Shown piece after piece: positions 54,873-64,000 of a stretch of 64,000 nt of DNA (the first letter of the stretch is position 1; each line of letters opens with the position of its first letter). The translations under genes were made by a program, and so were the position numbers. The notes under the pieces are model-generated. The model saw only the letters and a program-made list of their open reading frames with translations. It was not told the origin of the DNA and searched no databases. Location: NCBI GenBank assembly GCA_036365515.1, contig CM070874.1:247627430-247691429 (forward strand), read 5' to 3'. The stretch comes from Torymus aiolomorphi (lineage: Eukaryota > Arthropoda > Insecta > Hymenoptera > Torymidae).

Positions 54873-55239
54873 AAAAATCATATATTTATAAACTTTTGAT
54901 ACAAAAATGATAGAAAAATTTACATACAAATTACACATAATTACTTACAAGAAACAATAGTCTAACAAATTTTTAGGTGGTCACAGCGATACCACCAGTC
55001 AATTGAAATTAAATTCGCAACATTTTGGCCTTTATATACCGTGGAGAATTACATATGTATTTGTTACATTAATACAAGAAGCCAATCATACATTGTATAA
55101 GGCGGTGCTTATTAGCTGTACAGAGAGAGAGAGTATTAGACAAATATATGTCAAGGAGGTGTCAAAGAGACGGGGAGGGCCCAAGATGACTGTGATTTTA
55201 TATTTTGGGCGTGGCCATCTCTTTGTCTAACATACTCTC

Positions 55240-56571
55240 CTAATACCTTCTATCTTCTGTGATTGTGTTTGTAGGATATTGCTGTTGTAGAAAATGATTT
55301 TTATTGATAAAAGATTTATATTCGAACCTGAGTGTTTTTGTGTCTTGTTGATTATTAATATATTGTTTTTGCGCATGTATGAAAAGCATCTCAGCTAACT
55401 TTCGTTTAAACAAAAAACGTTCATTATGTAAAATTTTCACTTTTTCAAAATTGAACTTATGTTCCGTTTCTTCCATTGAGTATAAATAGCAGACCCTCGA
55501 TCATTATTTTCGCATTTTTTGAAATGTTCGTTAATTCTAATACCTAAGCGTCTTTCCGTTTGACCTACATATGATGCATCACAATCGTTACATTTTATTT
55601 GGTAGACAACATTAGTTTTTTCCTCTTTCGTACTCACATCTTTACCTAATTTAATAAAGCAGTTTAATTTATTTATAGTGCTGTTAATGACCTGTGTGTT
55701 ATATTTTCTAAAAAATCTTAAAATAATTGAATTGAGTTCATTCACGTATGGAATGACTATGTGAAATCTATTTTGTTCCAACTGTGGTATAGTTTTATTG
55801 GCGTAATTTATGCTTCTGAGTCTTATTTTTATATAGTTATTAATAAATTCTATAGGATAGTCATTCATAGTTAAAAACTGCTTAATTAATTTTAGGTTTA
55901 CATTATGGAATGATGTGTGTGAAAGATTGATTGCTCTGTCTACAAGTGAGTAAATAATCGCTATTTTGTTTTTAATAGGATGTTGCGAGTTAAAATTTAG
56001 AAATCTACCCGAAAACGTTGGTTTTCTATACCAATTAGTTATTATTTTTTGTTTTTTATTATAACTTCGATATCTAAAAAACTGATTTTATTATTACACG
56101 ATGTTTCAGTCGTAAACTGTAAGTTTTTGTCATAACTATTAAAAACGTCTCGTGTATAATTAATTAGGTTTCTTGGCACACATAACAAAATATCATCTAC
56201 ATAACGAAAATAAAATATACTATCGAAACAAAGTTTATTTAATGCATAAGATTCCAAATCTTGCATTACGATATCAGCTAGAATGGGGCTAATAGGATTT
56301 CCCATCGCTGAACCAAACTTTTGTTTGTAAAATTGGTCGTTAAATTGAAAGTAGTTATTTTGTAGTATAAACTTTATTGATCCTATAAATTCACTGCAAG
56401 TTAAATTTGTATAATTATATAATTGTGTCCAACGTTTTTCAATAGCTACACAAATCAAATATTCGGGTACATTTGTAAATAGACTGACCACATCCAAACT
56501 AATAATTTCAAAGCCATCGGGAATAGTAATGACTTCTATTTTCTTTTTTAATTCGAGGCTGTTACTGACAT
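55240..56571 (-). pseudogene. Left Penelope copy: RT and GIY-YIG
   Basis: RT from about 56571 (open upstream of Met 56497): FEIISLDVVSLFTNVPEY, FGSAMGNPISPILADIVM, YFRYVDDILLCVP. It ends in a stop near 56042 at a run of A. The next frame has the TNWYRKP and FSGRFLN thumb, then (55868-55437) VVYQIKCNDCDASYVGQTER, the GIY-YIG site. A 2-base deletion near 55480 relative to the right copy shifts the C-terminus to 55476-55240. Confidence 0.88.
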
Positions 56572-57120
56572 GTGAAGACGGAACAAAATAGATTTCACAT
56601 AGTCATTCCATACGTGAATGAACTCAATTCAATTATTTTAAGATTTTTTAGAAAATATAACACACAGGTCATTAACAGCACTATAAATAAATTAAACTGC
56701 TTTATTAAATTAGGTAAAGATGTGAGTACGAAAGAGGAAAAAACTAATGTTGTCTACCAAATAAAATGTAACGATTGTGATGCATCATATGTAGGTCAAA
56801 CGAAAAGACGCTTAGGTATTAGAATTAACGAACATTTCAAAAAATGCGAAAATAATGATCGAGGGTCTGCTATTTATACTCATATGGAAGAAACGGAACA
56901 TAAGTTCAATTTTGAAAAAGTGAAAATTTTACATAATGAACGTTTTTTGTTTAAACGAAAGTTAGCTGAGATGCTTTTCATACATGCGCAAAAACAATAT
57001 ATTAATAATCAACAAGACACAAAAACACTCAGGTTCGAATATAAATCTTTTATCAATAAAAATCATTTTCTACAACAGCAATATCCTACAAACACAATCA
57101 CAGAAGATAGAAGGTATTAG
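56572..57120 (+). pseudogene. Right Penelope copy: GIY-YIG endonuclease part
   Basis: One intact frame of 182 codons, 5' truncated. It has QNRFHIVIPYVNELNSIILR, VVYQIKCNDCDASYVGQTKR, RLGIRINEHFKKC and a Lys/Gln-rich C-terminus ending EDRRY. It differs from the left copy at the nuclease (K for E in GQTKR) and lacks the 2-base deletion. RT is absent. Confidence 0.88.
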
Positions 57121-57486
57121 GAGAGTATGTTAGACAAAGAGATGGCCACGCCCAAAATATAAAATCACAGTCATCTTGGGCCCTCCCCGTCTCTTTGACA
57201 CCTCCTTGACATATATTTGTCTAATACTCTCTCTCTCTCTGTACAGCTAATAAGCACCGCCTTATACAATGTATGATTGGCTTCTTGTATTAATGTAACA
57301 AATACATATGTAATTCTCCACGGTATATAAAGGCCAAAATGTTGCGAATTTAATTTCAATTGACTGGTGGTATCGCTGTGACCACCTAAAAATTTGTTAG
57401 ACTATTGTTTCTTGTAAGTAATTATGTGTAATTTGTATGTAAATTTTTCTATCATTTTTGTATCAAAAGTTTATAAATATATGATT

Positions 57487-57548
57487 TTTGTATTAGAGTC
57501 TTGAGAAGGGACTCAATAAAAAAAGAGTCCGAAACGTCGACATTAAGC
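57487..57548 (+). ncRNA. Degenerate hammerhead-like motif, right Penelope copy
   Basis: Inverted twin of 54808-54872: TTGAGAAG, GGACTC/GAGTCC stem, GAAAC, GTC, GAC, with the same two core changes. Confidence 0.5.
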
Positions 57549-57616
57549 TAAACACACGGCTTGTCATTTACCATCCTGACTCCTTGGACAGCACGACCGT
57601 TAGTATCGATAGAACA

Positions 57617-59010
57617 AAGAACTCTTGAAGCAGCTGTCGTTAGAATCATCATCTCAATCTCTTCAATTTTATTTAAGCATTGATTTAAAAATTGGTTTTC
57701 TTCATCCGTCAGTTCAATTTTTTGGTACACAATTGTAGCAAGTGCAGCTTGCACCAATAGATGACCTCTCACGGATCTCGAAAAAGCATGTCCTGTCCAT
57801 GCTTTCTCTGCTGATAATTCTGCACAAATCGTGCAAAAAGCTTCTTTTAAGCCGCTACCCGTCATCATATGACCTATAGAACCCAAACCAAAAATGACAT
57901 AAGTAAGTGAAAACCTCCTAAACGAGGAATTACCGATTGGATATTGTAGGGATCATTACTAGCATCTATTGAAGCGACAATTTTGCTGGCCTTCATATAT
58001 AATGGTAAATCAAAAGTCACGAAGCAGCGTTTTTGATTGTTCTGATTTACTCTGTGCCTAGCGTCAATTAATGCCGTCAAAATCGTGGTATGATCGGATG
58101 GCGGAGCTTTTATGAAAGGTAATGCAATTACTCTTGTTGTGCAAAAATCATTATTTAATGTATGCACTTTGTTCATAAAGCCATGCCAATTTGCTGTGCT
58201 CTCTGGTACATTATACTTGCCATAAAAGTATAATATATCAATCGGCTCGATTTTAATTGAAAAATCAGCAAGATCTCTTTCTTACCTATCACGTACAATT
58301 ACACTGTCTAATTTAAACGGTTTATTATTTTTAAATTCCGTTAATGGCAAAAAGCCAAACGTGGTGTTGCTATTCTCTGGTAATATTCCTTTTAATCGAG
58401 GGATATTACTTTTAAAGGTGATCGAAGATGACGGTGTAACGCACATTATACCACCCATACAATGAAATGTATTTTTTCCGTCAATAGTAGCAGTATTATG
58501 ATCAGAATTATCATAAATAAATTGCAAATAAGTGTCGCCGACGAAATTGAAATGCTCTGGATCATTCACAAGAGAATTTTCAAATCGTACGGTTTCCGAG
58601 TAAGAAGCGCATAGGCCAATATTGTATAAACAATCAATGAGGCCACGCGCAGAAAACTTAGTGTGCATCATGGTCGAAAGCCCTAGTAAAATTAGCGAGT
58701 GGAAAGATCGCGGCCTCACTGACGGTAACAAAATATGAGCTATGGTTATTACTTTGTTATCCCATTTAACCCACGAGCCATCTTTCGGTTTGTGTTTATG
58801 TGTTTTTATTAATATTTCAAGAAATAACTTTAAAGACTTTGGTATATCACTAACATTGTTTAAAAAATCTGTTGGTGAATTATATTCGTCTAAGTTACAT
58901 TGAATTGTTCGAATATCTTGTAACACAATGTGGCTAGCCATTTCCACTATTCTTAACCGTTCTTCTTCATCATTTTTTTTGTGGTCAGAGTACCAATTAC
59001 ACAGGCACAC
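57617..59010 (-). pseudogene. N-terminal part of the split family gene
   Basis: Frame 59010-58282 (242 codons; PSVRPRSFHSLILLGLSTMM, HCMGGIMCVTPSS) ends in TAA. The same phase resumes and continues through 58176-57874 (NKVHTLNNDFCTTRVIALPF, FVTFDLPLYMKA, RLGGFHLLMSF). A frameshift near 57886 leads to MGSIGHMMTGSGLKEAF and EKAWTGHAFSRSVRGHLL. The TAA sits in AG|GTAAGA, so a splice donor is an alternative reading, but the code after it continues the family pattern. Confidence 0.72.
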
Positions 59011-59049
59011 AAAAAAAAAGTGGTCTGTTACTGAGACTTGACATACCCC

Positions 59050-59860
59050 CTCTTATGCATTTTGACGCGCTGAATCTGAATCCGAAGCCAGAATTGCGCC
59101 ATCACCCCTCAGTTTTTTTTAAATCATGTAAAACCATCCCTAAATCGAAAAATCTGCGATATTCCGCTTTTAACGTTGGGAAAATTTTTATAAACTGCCT
59201 AAAAATTGCTGCAGATCTAAAGCTATACACATTTTGAGGCGCTGAATCCGAATCCAAAGGCAGATTCGTGCCATTACCCCTCAGTTCTTTTTAAATCGTG
59301 GAAAACCACCCCTAAGTCGAAAAATCCAGAAATTCCGCTTTTAATATTAGTAAAATTTGAATAAACTGCCTAAAAATGACTGCAGATCTGGAGCTATACA
59401 CATTTTGAGGCGCTCAATCCGAATCCAAAGGCAGATTTGTGCCATCACCCCTCAGCTCTTTTTAAATCGTGGAAAACCACCCCTAAATTGAAAAATCCGA
59501 AATATTCCGCTTTTAACGTTGGGCAAATTGGTATAAACTGCCTAAAAATGACTGCAGGCTGGAGCTATACACATTTTGAGGCGCTAAATCCGAATCCAAA
59601 GGCAGATTTGTGTCATCACCCCTCAGCTCTTTTTAAATCGTGGAAAACCATCCCTAAATTGAAAAAGCCGGAATATTCCGCTTTTAACATTGGGCAAATT
59701 GGTATAAACTGCCTAAAAATGACTGCAAATCTACTGCTATACATATTTTGAGGCACTGAATCCGAATTCGAAACGAGATTTACGACATTCCCTCTCTTTT
59801 TTTTCAATCACGGAAAACCACCCCTAACATAGAAAAATTCGAAAAATTCAGCTTTTGACC
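59050..59860. repeat. Tandem 173-bp units, block 1
   Basis: CATTTTGAGGCGCTGAATCC recurs near 59056, 59229, 59401, 59571 and 59745. Each is followed by CATCACCCCTCAG, AAATCGTGGAAAACCA, ATATTCCGCTTTTAA and AAACTGCCTAAAAATGACTG. The last unit is diverged and ends AAATTCAGCTTTTGACCC. Frames of 60 to 104 codons here repeat with the unit. Confidence 0.9.
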
Positions 59861-59864
59861 CTTT

Positions 59865-60190
59865 CTCAAACTCGGAACCCTTGAACTTATAACCCTTAAA
59901 CCCTAAACCTTGAAACCTTCAACGCTTAAACTGAACCCTTAAATCCTGAACCCATAAATCCTGAATCCCTTAAACCTGAACCATTAAATCCTGAACTCCT
60001 TAATCCTGAATCCTTTAATTCCAAACCCTAAAATCCTTAAACATTAAACCCACAACCCTTTAACCCTCAATCGTTTAAAATCTTAACCGTTGAACCCTGA
60101 ACTCTTGAACCCTTAAAATCTTAGATCCTGAACCCTTAAGCCCTCAACCCATGAACGATGAACCACTAAACTTCAAACCCTTATATGGTC
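59865..60190. repeat. Degenerate CCCTTAAAC/CCCTGAAC array, block 1
   Basis: Words of 7 to 9 bases such as AACCCTTAAACCCT, CCTGAACCCT and AATCCTGAACC run head to tail with frequent changes. It resembles TTTAGGG/TTAGGG-type telomere repeats but is interstitial and irregular. Confidence 0.8.
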
Positions 60191-60199
60191 AACAAGAAA

Positions 60200-60480
60200 T
60201 GCGCTCAATCCTATCCGAATCCAAAGGTAGATTTATGCCATCACCCCTTAGTTCTTTTTAAATCGTGGAAAACCACCCCTTAATCGAAATATCTGGAATA
60301 TTCCGCTTTTAACATTAGGCAAATTTGTATAAACTGCCTAAAAATTACTGTAGATCTAATGCTATACATATTTTGAGGCACTGAATCCGAATTCCAAACG
60401 AGATTTACGACATTCCCTCTCCTTTTTTTCAATCACGGAAAACCACTTCCAACATCGAAAAATTCGAAAAATTCAGCTTT
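60200..60480. repeat. 173-bp units, block 2
   Basis: About 1.6 units, starting near GCGCTCAATCC and ending with the same diverged terminal unit as block 1 (CATTCCCTCTCCTTTTTTTC, AATTCAGCTTTTACCC). Confidence 0.85.
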
Positions 60481-60920
60481 TACCCTTTTAACCTTTAAAC
60501 CCTGAACCCTTAAACTTATAACCTGTAAACCCGAAACCTTAAAACCCTTAACGCTTTAACCTGGAACCTTTAAACCCATACCCCACAAATCCTGAACCCC
60601 TTAAACCTGAACTTTTAAATCCTGAACCCTTTAACCCTGAATCCTGAATCCTTTAATCCCCAACCCTAAAATCCTTAAACATTGAACCCACAACCCTTTA
60701 ACCCTTAACCGTTGAACCCTGAACTCTTAAACCCTTAAACCCTTAGAACCTGAACCCTTAAGCCCTCAACCCTTATACGATGAACCACTAAACTCTGAAC
60801 CCTTAAAACATCAACCTTGAAACCTAATGGTTTGACTGTCCCTCAAAACCCTTAAGAAGTGAAAACTGAAACCCTCAGCTCTTAAACCCTCAACCATTAA
60901 ACCTTGCGTCTTTAAAAAAC
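60481..60920. repeat. Degenerate CCCTTAAAC/CCCTGAAC array, block 2
   Basis: Same word family as block 1 and about 440 bp long. The junction with the preceding 173-bp unit is the same as in block 1, so the two blocks form a higher-order repeat. Confidence 0.8.
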
Positions 60921-60969
60921 TAATTCAATTCTCTCTTTTTCGCTTATAGCGGATTCTCTTATCCTCAAA

Positions 60970-62908
60970 TTACCTGTGTAAAGGATTTCTGGATCTTTTC
61001 TTATCACTTCGATTAGTTTCTCTTTTCAACATCCAGCAGTAGTCAGCCATCATATTAACACCCCAAGTGCCTTGATATCTCCTCTCCATTTCTTTTAGGT
61101 CTTGGTGAAACCGCTCACCTTGCTCTTCGCTGTAGTCACCTAAGTTCTCAGGAAAATATTGCAAATGTGAGTGCAAAAAATGTAATTTCACACTCATCAA
61201 ACAACCTAAACGTTCGTAGTTATCGAATAAATCTGAAACAATTTGTTCATATTCCTGACTTTTCTGATTACCTAAAATATTTTCAGCAATACTTTGAAAA
61301 CTGAGCCATGCTAACTTTTCTGTTTCGTTCATTGTGTTGATGAAATTAGGATCTCGAAACATTCTTCGAATTTGAGGGGCGTCAAAAAGTCCTGCTTTTA
61401 TTTTAGCGTTACTGAGACCTGAAAAATGATCTGACAAGTATTGGAAACATGCCCCTTTTTTATCTAATGCTTTAGTAAACTGCTTCATTAAACCAAGTTT
61501 AATATGCAGTGGAGGAAGAAGGATTTTTAATGGATCGAGCAATGGTTCTTGAAGCACGTTGTAAGTATCTGGATTAAGCGCATTTCTTTTTGGCCATTCT
61601 TTCTTCCTGTAATGATTTATGCGATCTCTGCTGTCCCATAAACATAGAAAGCATGGAAACTTTGTGAAACCTGACTGTTGCCCTAATATGATGGATATGA
61701 TTTTCAAGTCTCCACAAACTTGCCACTTGTGTTCTTCATATTTTATTTTCTCTAGGACATACTTCATATTTTCATAACTTTCTTTTAGTTTCGTGGAATG
61801 AGCTATTGGGATGCTTGCGTATTTATTTCCATTATGCTGCAAAACTGCCTTTAGACTTTGCTTTGAAGAGTCTATGAAGAGTCGCCATTCACTGGACTTG
61901 TAAATATTAGGTTTTAATTCATTAATCATACTCTTTACATCTGTGCAATAAACTAATGTTTTATCCTCATCTACAGTGAAATATTTTGTAAACTCTTGTT
62001 CCCGTTTTCTATAAACAGAAGATTTAGTTCCAGGTTCTACTAATTCCCGCCTCTTAAATTCCGCTGCCATGAATTCTGCAACATCTTTAGAGACGCCAGT
62101 ATTTCGAATAAAATCGTTTAAATCTTTGTGGTTAAATGGTTTAGGATTCCATGGCTTAACAGAATGTGGAACATACTTGTCTTCACTTTCATCCATTTCA
62201 CTTTCACTAATTCCCATTGATTGGCTCTCACTGTCATCTTCATTTTTCTTATGATGTCTTCTTCAATATGTTCTTCCATAAAATCTTCTTCTACACTCAT
62301 AAGTTCACCAGCATCACAAATAGTTTCCTCTCTTTCAAATTCATTGGATGTATGAATATCTGATTCCATGATGGGTTTTATCATTGAAGAGACATTAGCA
62401 TATTTTATTTTAGATTTATTTTTTGAGTTGAAGCCACTTGTAATAGTTTTCCAAAAATAGCAGTCATCGCATGACTGTGGTTTCGCCATATAGTTGGCAT
62501 GGTAAATTGTAACACTTTCTTTCTTTTGCTTTTCATCCATCGATTCAACATCGTTAGACAAGTACAGCACATCACTTGAGGAACCCACCATGTATTTTCA
62601 ACAGGTATCTGCATTTTGAAGCAGTCAAGAAAAATTTTTCTATTTAAATCCGTAATAGGTCTGCGGTACTTTGCTACCTCAAATTTACCACATATGTAGC
62701 AAAACCGATTTGGTTCTCCAAGGTAATCGTGGTTACTTGAGGGGTTTCTTGTGGCATTATACTCAACACTGTCCAAGTTATCCATCTGTGAAGAGCTGCG
62801 GTCGTATGATGACGACAACTGCGGGCCCGCTTTCTCACCCTGACCAGTCGCCGATACTGGGTTTCCGAAGCCCTGCATCGTCATAGATATATTACTTATA
62901 TCTGCCAT
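60970..62908 (-). pseudogene. TE-type gene: zinc-finger N-terminus and transposase-like body
   Basis: Three phases. The N-terminus starts at about Met 62908 (or 62965) and has a Cys-pair domain, RFCYICGKFEVAKYRRPITD...MCCTCLTMLNRW. A shift near 62510 leads to QSCDDCYFWKTI and an acidic linker; a shift near 62240 leads to the long body frame (62217-60970, 415 codons) with KWQVCGDLKIISIILGQQSG, FPCFLCLWDSRDR, LPPLHIKLGLMKQFTKAL, GERFHQDLKEMERRYQG and MMADYCWMLKR. This family is multicopy and uncharacterised in insects and other animals. A DDE or RNase H-type fold is likely, but its superfamily is not known to me. A CACAG|GTAATT donor-like site lies at the stop. Confidence 0.75.
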
Positions 62909-63060
62909 GACGGCGAAACGCCCTTTTCCAGGAACTTTGCTAGAATATACAAAAAATTTATACAAAAAACTGAAGTGAAAAAAAAAACCAGCAAAAAATT
63001 TATCCGTTGCCCACCGTCACCACGGGGAGGTGCCCTGGGTGCAGATATAAGTGATATATA
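62909..63060. other. Centre of the inverted pair
   Basis: Between the two opposed copies lie about 90 bp of unpaired, A-rich sequence (AAAAAATTTATACAAAAAACTG). Homology of the arms resumes at GCAGATATAAGTGATATAT, which faces ATATATTACTTATATCTGC. Confidence 0.6.
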
Positions 63061-64000
63061 TTCACGATGCAGTGTTTCAGAAACCCAGGGCGACTGGTCA
63101 GGGTGAGCAAGCGGGCCCGCAGCCGTCGTCATCATACCACCGCAGCTCTTCACAGGTGGATGACTTGTCTAACGATGTTGAATCGATGAAAAAAAAGCAA
63201 TAGAAAGGAAGTTTTACAATTTACCACGCCAACTATATGGCAGAAACCACAGTCATGCCATGACTGCTATTTTTGCAAAACTATTACAAGCGGCTTTAAC
63301 TCGAGAAATAAATCTAAAATAAAATACGCTAATGTCTCTTCAACAATAAAACCCATTACGAAATCACATATTCATATATCCAATGGATTTGAAAGAGAGG
63401 AAACTATTTGTGATGCTGGTGAACTTATGAATGTAGAAGAAGATTTTATGGAAGAACATATTGAAGAAGACATCATAAGAAAAAATGAAGATGACAGTGA
63501 AAGTGAATTAATGGAGATTAGTGAATGTGAAATGGATGAAAGTAAAGACAAGTATGTTCCATATTCTGTTATGTTATGCAATCCTAAACCATTTAACCAA
63601 AAGGATTTAAATGACTTTTTTCGCAATACTGGCGCCTCGAAAGATGTTGCAGAATTCATGGCAGCGGAATTTAAAAGGCGGGAATTAGTAGAACCTGGAA
63701 CTAAATCTTCTGTTTATAGACAACGGAAACAAGAGTTTACAAAATATTTCACTGTAGATGAGGATAATACATTAGTTTATTGCACAGATGTAAAGAGTCT
63801 GATTAATGAATTAAAACCTAATATTTACAAGTCCAGTGAATGGCGACTCTTCATAGACTCTTCAAAGCAAAGTCTAAAGGCAGTTTTGCTGCATAATGGA
63901 AATAAATACGCAAGCATCCCAATAGCTCATTCCACGAAACTAAAAGAAAGTTATGAAAATATGAAGTATGTCCTAGAGAAAATAAATCATATCCATCATA
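63035..64000 (+). pseudogene. Second, opposed copy of the TE-type gene, runs off the window
   Basis: The + strand is open without a stop from 63190 to the window end, about 270 codons, with a first Met at about 63427. It matches the acidic linker and body of the left copy (GFEREETICDAGEL, EEDFMEEHIEEDIIRK, FMAAEFKRRELVEPGTKSS, SSEWRLFIDSSKQSLKAVL). About 230 bp of the N-terminus, including the Cys-pair finger, is missing: the sequence jumps from the GCTCTTCACAGGTGGATGAC region to CTAACGATGTTGAATCGATG. A TGA at 63187-63189 precedes the open part. The copies differ at several percent of sites. Confidence 0.75.

Larger units (their letters stand above)
54746..57616. mobile_element. Two Penelope-like copies, head to head, about 1-kb inverted arms
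   Basis: The left copy reads on the minus strand, the right copy on the + strand, with 3' ends pointing outward. Arms 54746-55778 and 56579-57616 are inverted and nearly identical. The outer ends share TGTTCTATCGATACTAACGG. The centre (55779-56578) is RT sequence only of the left copy. The pair sits inside the family gene at 52449-59010. A transcript through it would form a long hairpin. Confidence 0.88.
52449..59010 (-). pseudogene. Unnamed dispersed insect gene family with CXC-type tail, split by Penelope copies
   Basis: Read on the minus strand from 59010: an N-terminal part (59010-57617), an inserted Penelope pair (57616-54746), then the rest (54745-52449). The order of blocks (GGFHLLMSF with GSIGHMMTGSGLKEAF; FWCGTWSDMTIEQVLMRAIK; VIIVGEDIDLLVIFSQ; FCGCNTTSSFY) is one I know from multicopy uncharacterised proteins of insects and other animals, often transposon-linked. 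The VGEDIDLLV block looks like an acidic site of a PIN/FEN-type nuclease, which is only a suggestion. Damage: TAA at about 58282, frameshifts near 57886 and 53845, the insertion, and TGA at 52668-52670. Confidence 0.75.

Noticed and set aside
58270..58290. AG|GTAAGA as a genuine splice donor in the family gene
   Set aside because: The frame after the TAA continues the family sequence in the same phase, so a nonsense change explains it more simply.
59865..60920. A true telomere or chromosome end
   Set aside because: The words are irregular, interrupted by satellite units, and flanked by gene-bearing DNA on both sides.

Overview
The window looks like eukaryotic, AT-rich, repeat-dense DNA from an insect. 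It is most likely hymenopteran, judging from the mix of a DUF4806-type gene, Penelope-like elements, Polinton, copia, gypsy and R1-like elements. The species call is an inference. I found no rRNA, tRNA, CRISPR array or bacterial-style operon. Most of the sequence is transposable elements in several states of decay, with minisatellites and terminal-inverted-repeat elements between them.

Layout. 1-0.8 kb: minisatellite. 3.35-7.77 kb: internally deleted Ty3/gypsy element (minus strand) with one full and one truncated LTR. 8.3-8.5 kb: a MITE. 10.4-18.0 kb: GC-rich islands, a duplicated inverted element built around 12-bp palindromes, a 5'-truncated R1-like LINE with a 14-bp target duplication (13.3-14.7 kb), a Foldback-type element with minisatellite arms (15.0-16.0 kb) and a tandem repeat of about 250 bp carrying splice-acceptor-like sites. 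18.28-23.43 kb: a copia element with both 335-bp LTRs. 25.0-27.3 kb: an array of about 185-bp period. 27.35-37.1 kb: an array of about 119-bp period, split by an 8,681-bp Polinton/Maverick (28,113-36,793). That element has AG...CT termini and an exact 6-bp ATTAAG duplication.

The Polinton keeps a virion module: a capsid protein, a basic pX-like protein, an adenain-type protease broken by a frameshift, and several accessory ORFs. I see no polymerase B, integrase or packaging ATPase gene in it. A divergent strand carries a coiled-coil ORF and a Cys-rich ORF.

37.7-44.6 kb holds the best host-type gene, a five-exon DUF4806-like gene on the minus strand. Its exons join in phase across consensus splice sites to 357 codons with one internal TAG. 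Its introns hold MITEs and a truncated Penelope-like element with a hammerhead-ribozyme-like motif. 44.7-46.8 kb: three more MITEs. 46.9-49.0 kb: a tnp2/CACTA-like transposase ORF with one homopolymer frameshift. 50.3-52.35 kb: a second deleted gypsy element.

52.4-59.0 kb: a decayed copy of a dispersed, unnamed gene family ending in a CXC-type Cys-rich tail. It is split by two head-to-head Penelope-like copies that form inverted arms of about 1 kb. 59.05-60.9 kb: a higher-order repeat of 173-bp units alternating with degenerate CCCTTAAAC-type telomere-like arrays. 61-64 kb: two opposed copies of another TE-type gene (zinc-finger N-terminus); the right copy lacks the finger and runs off the window.
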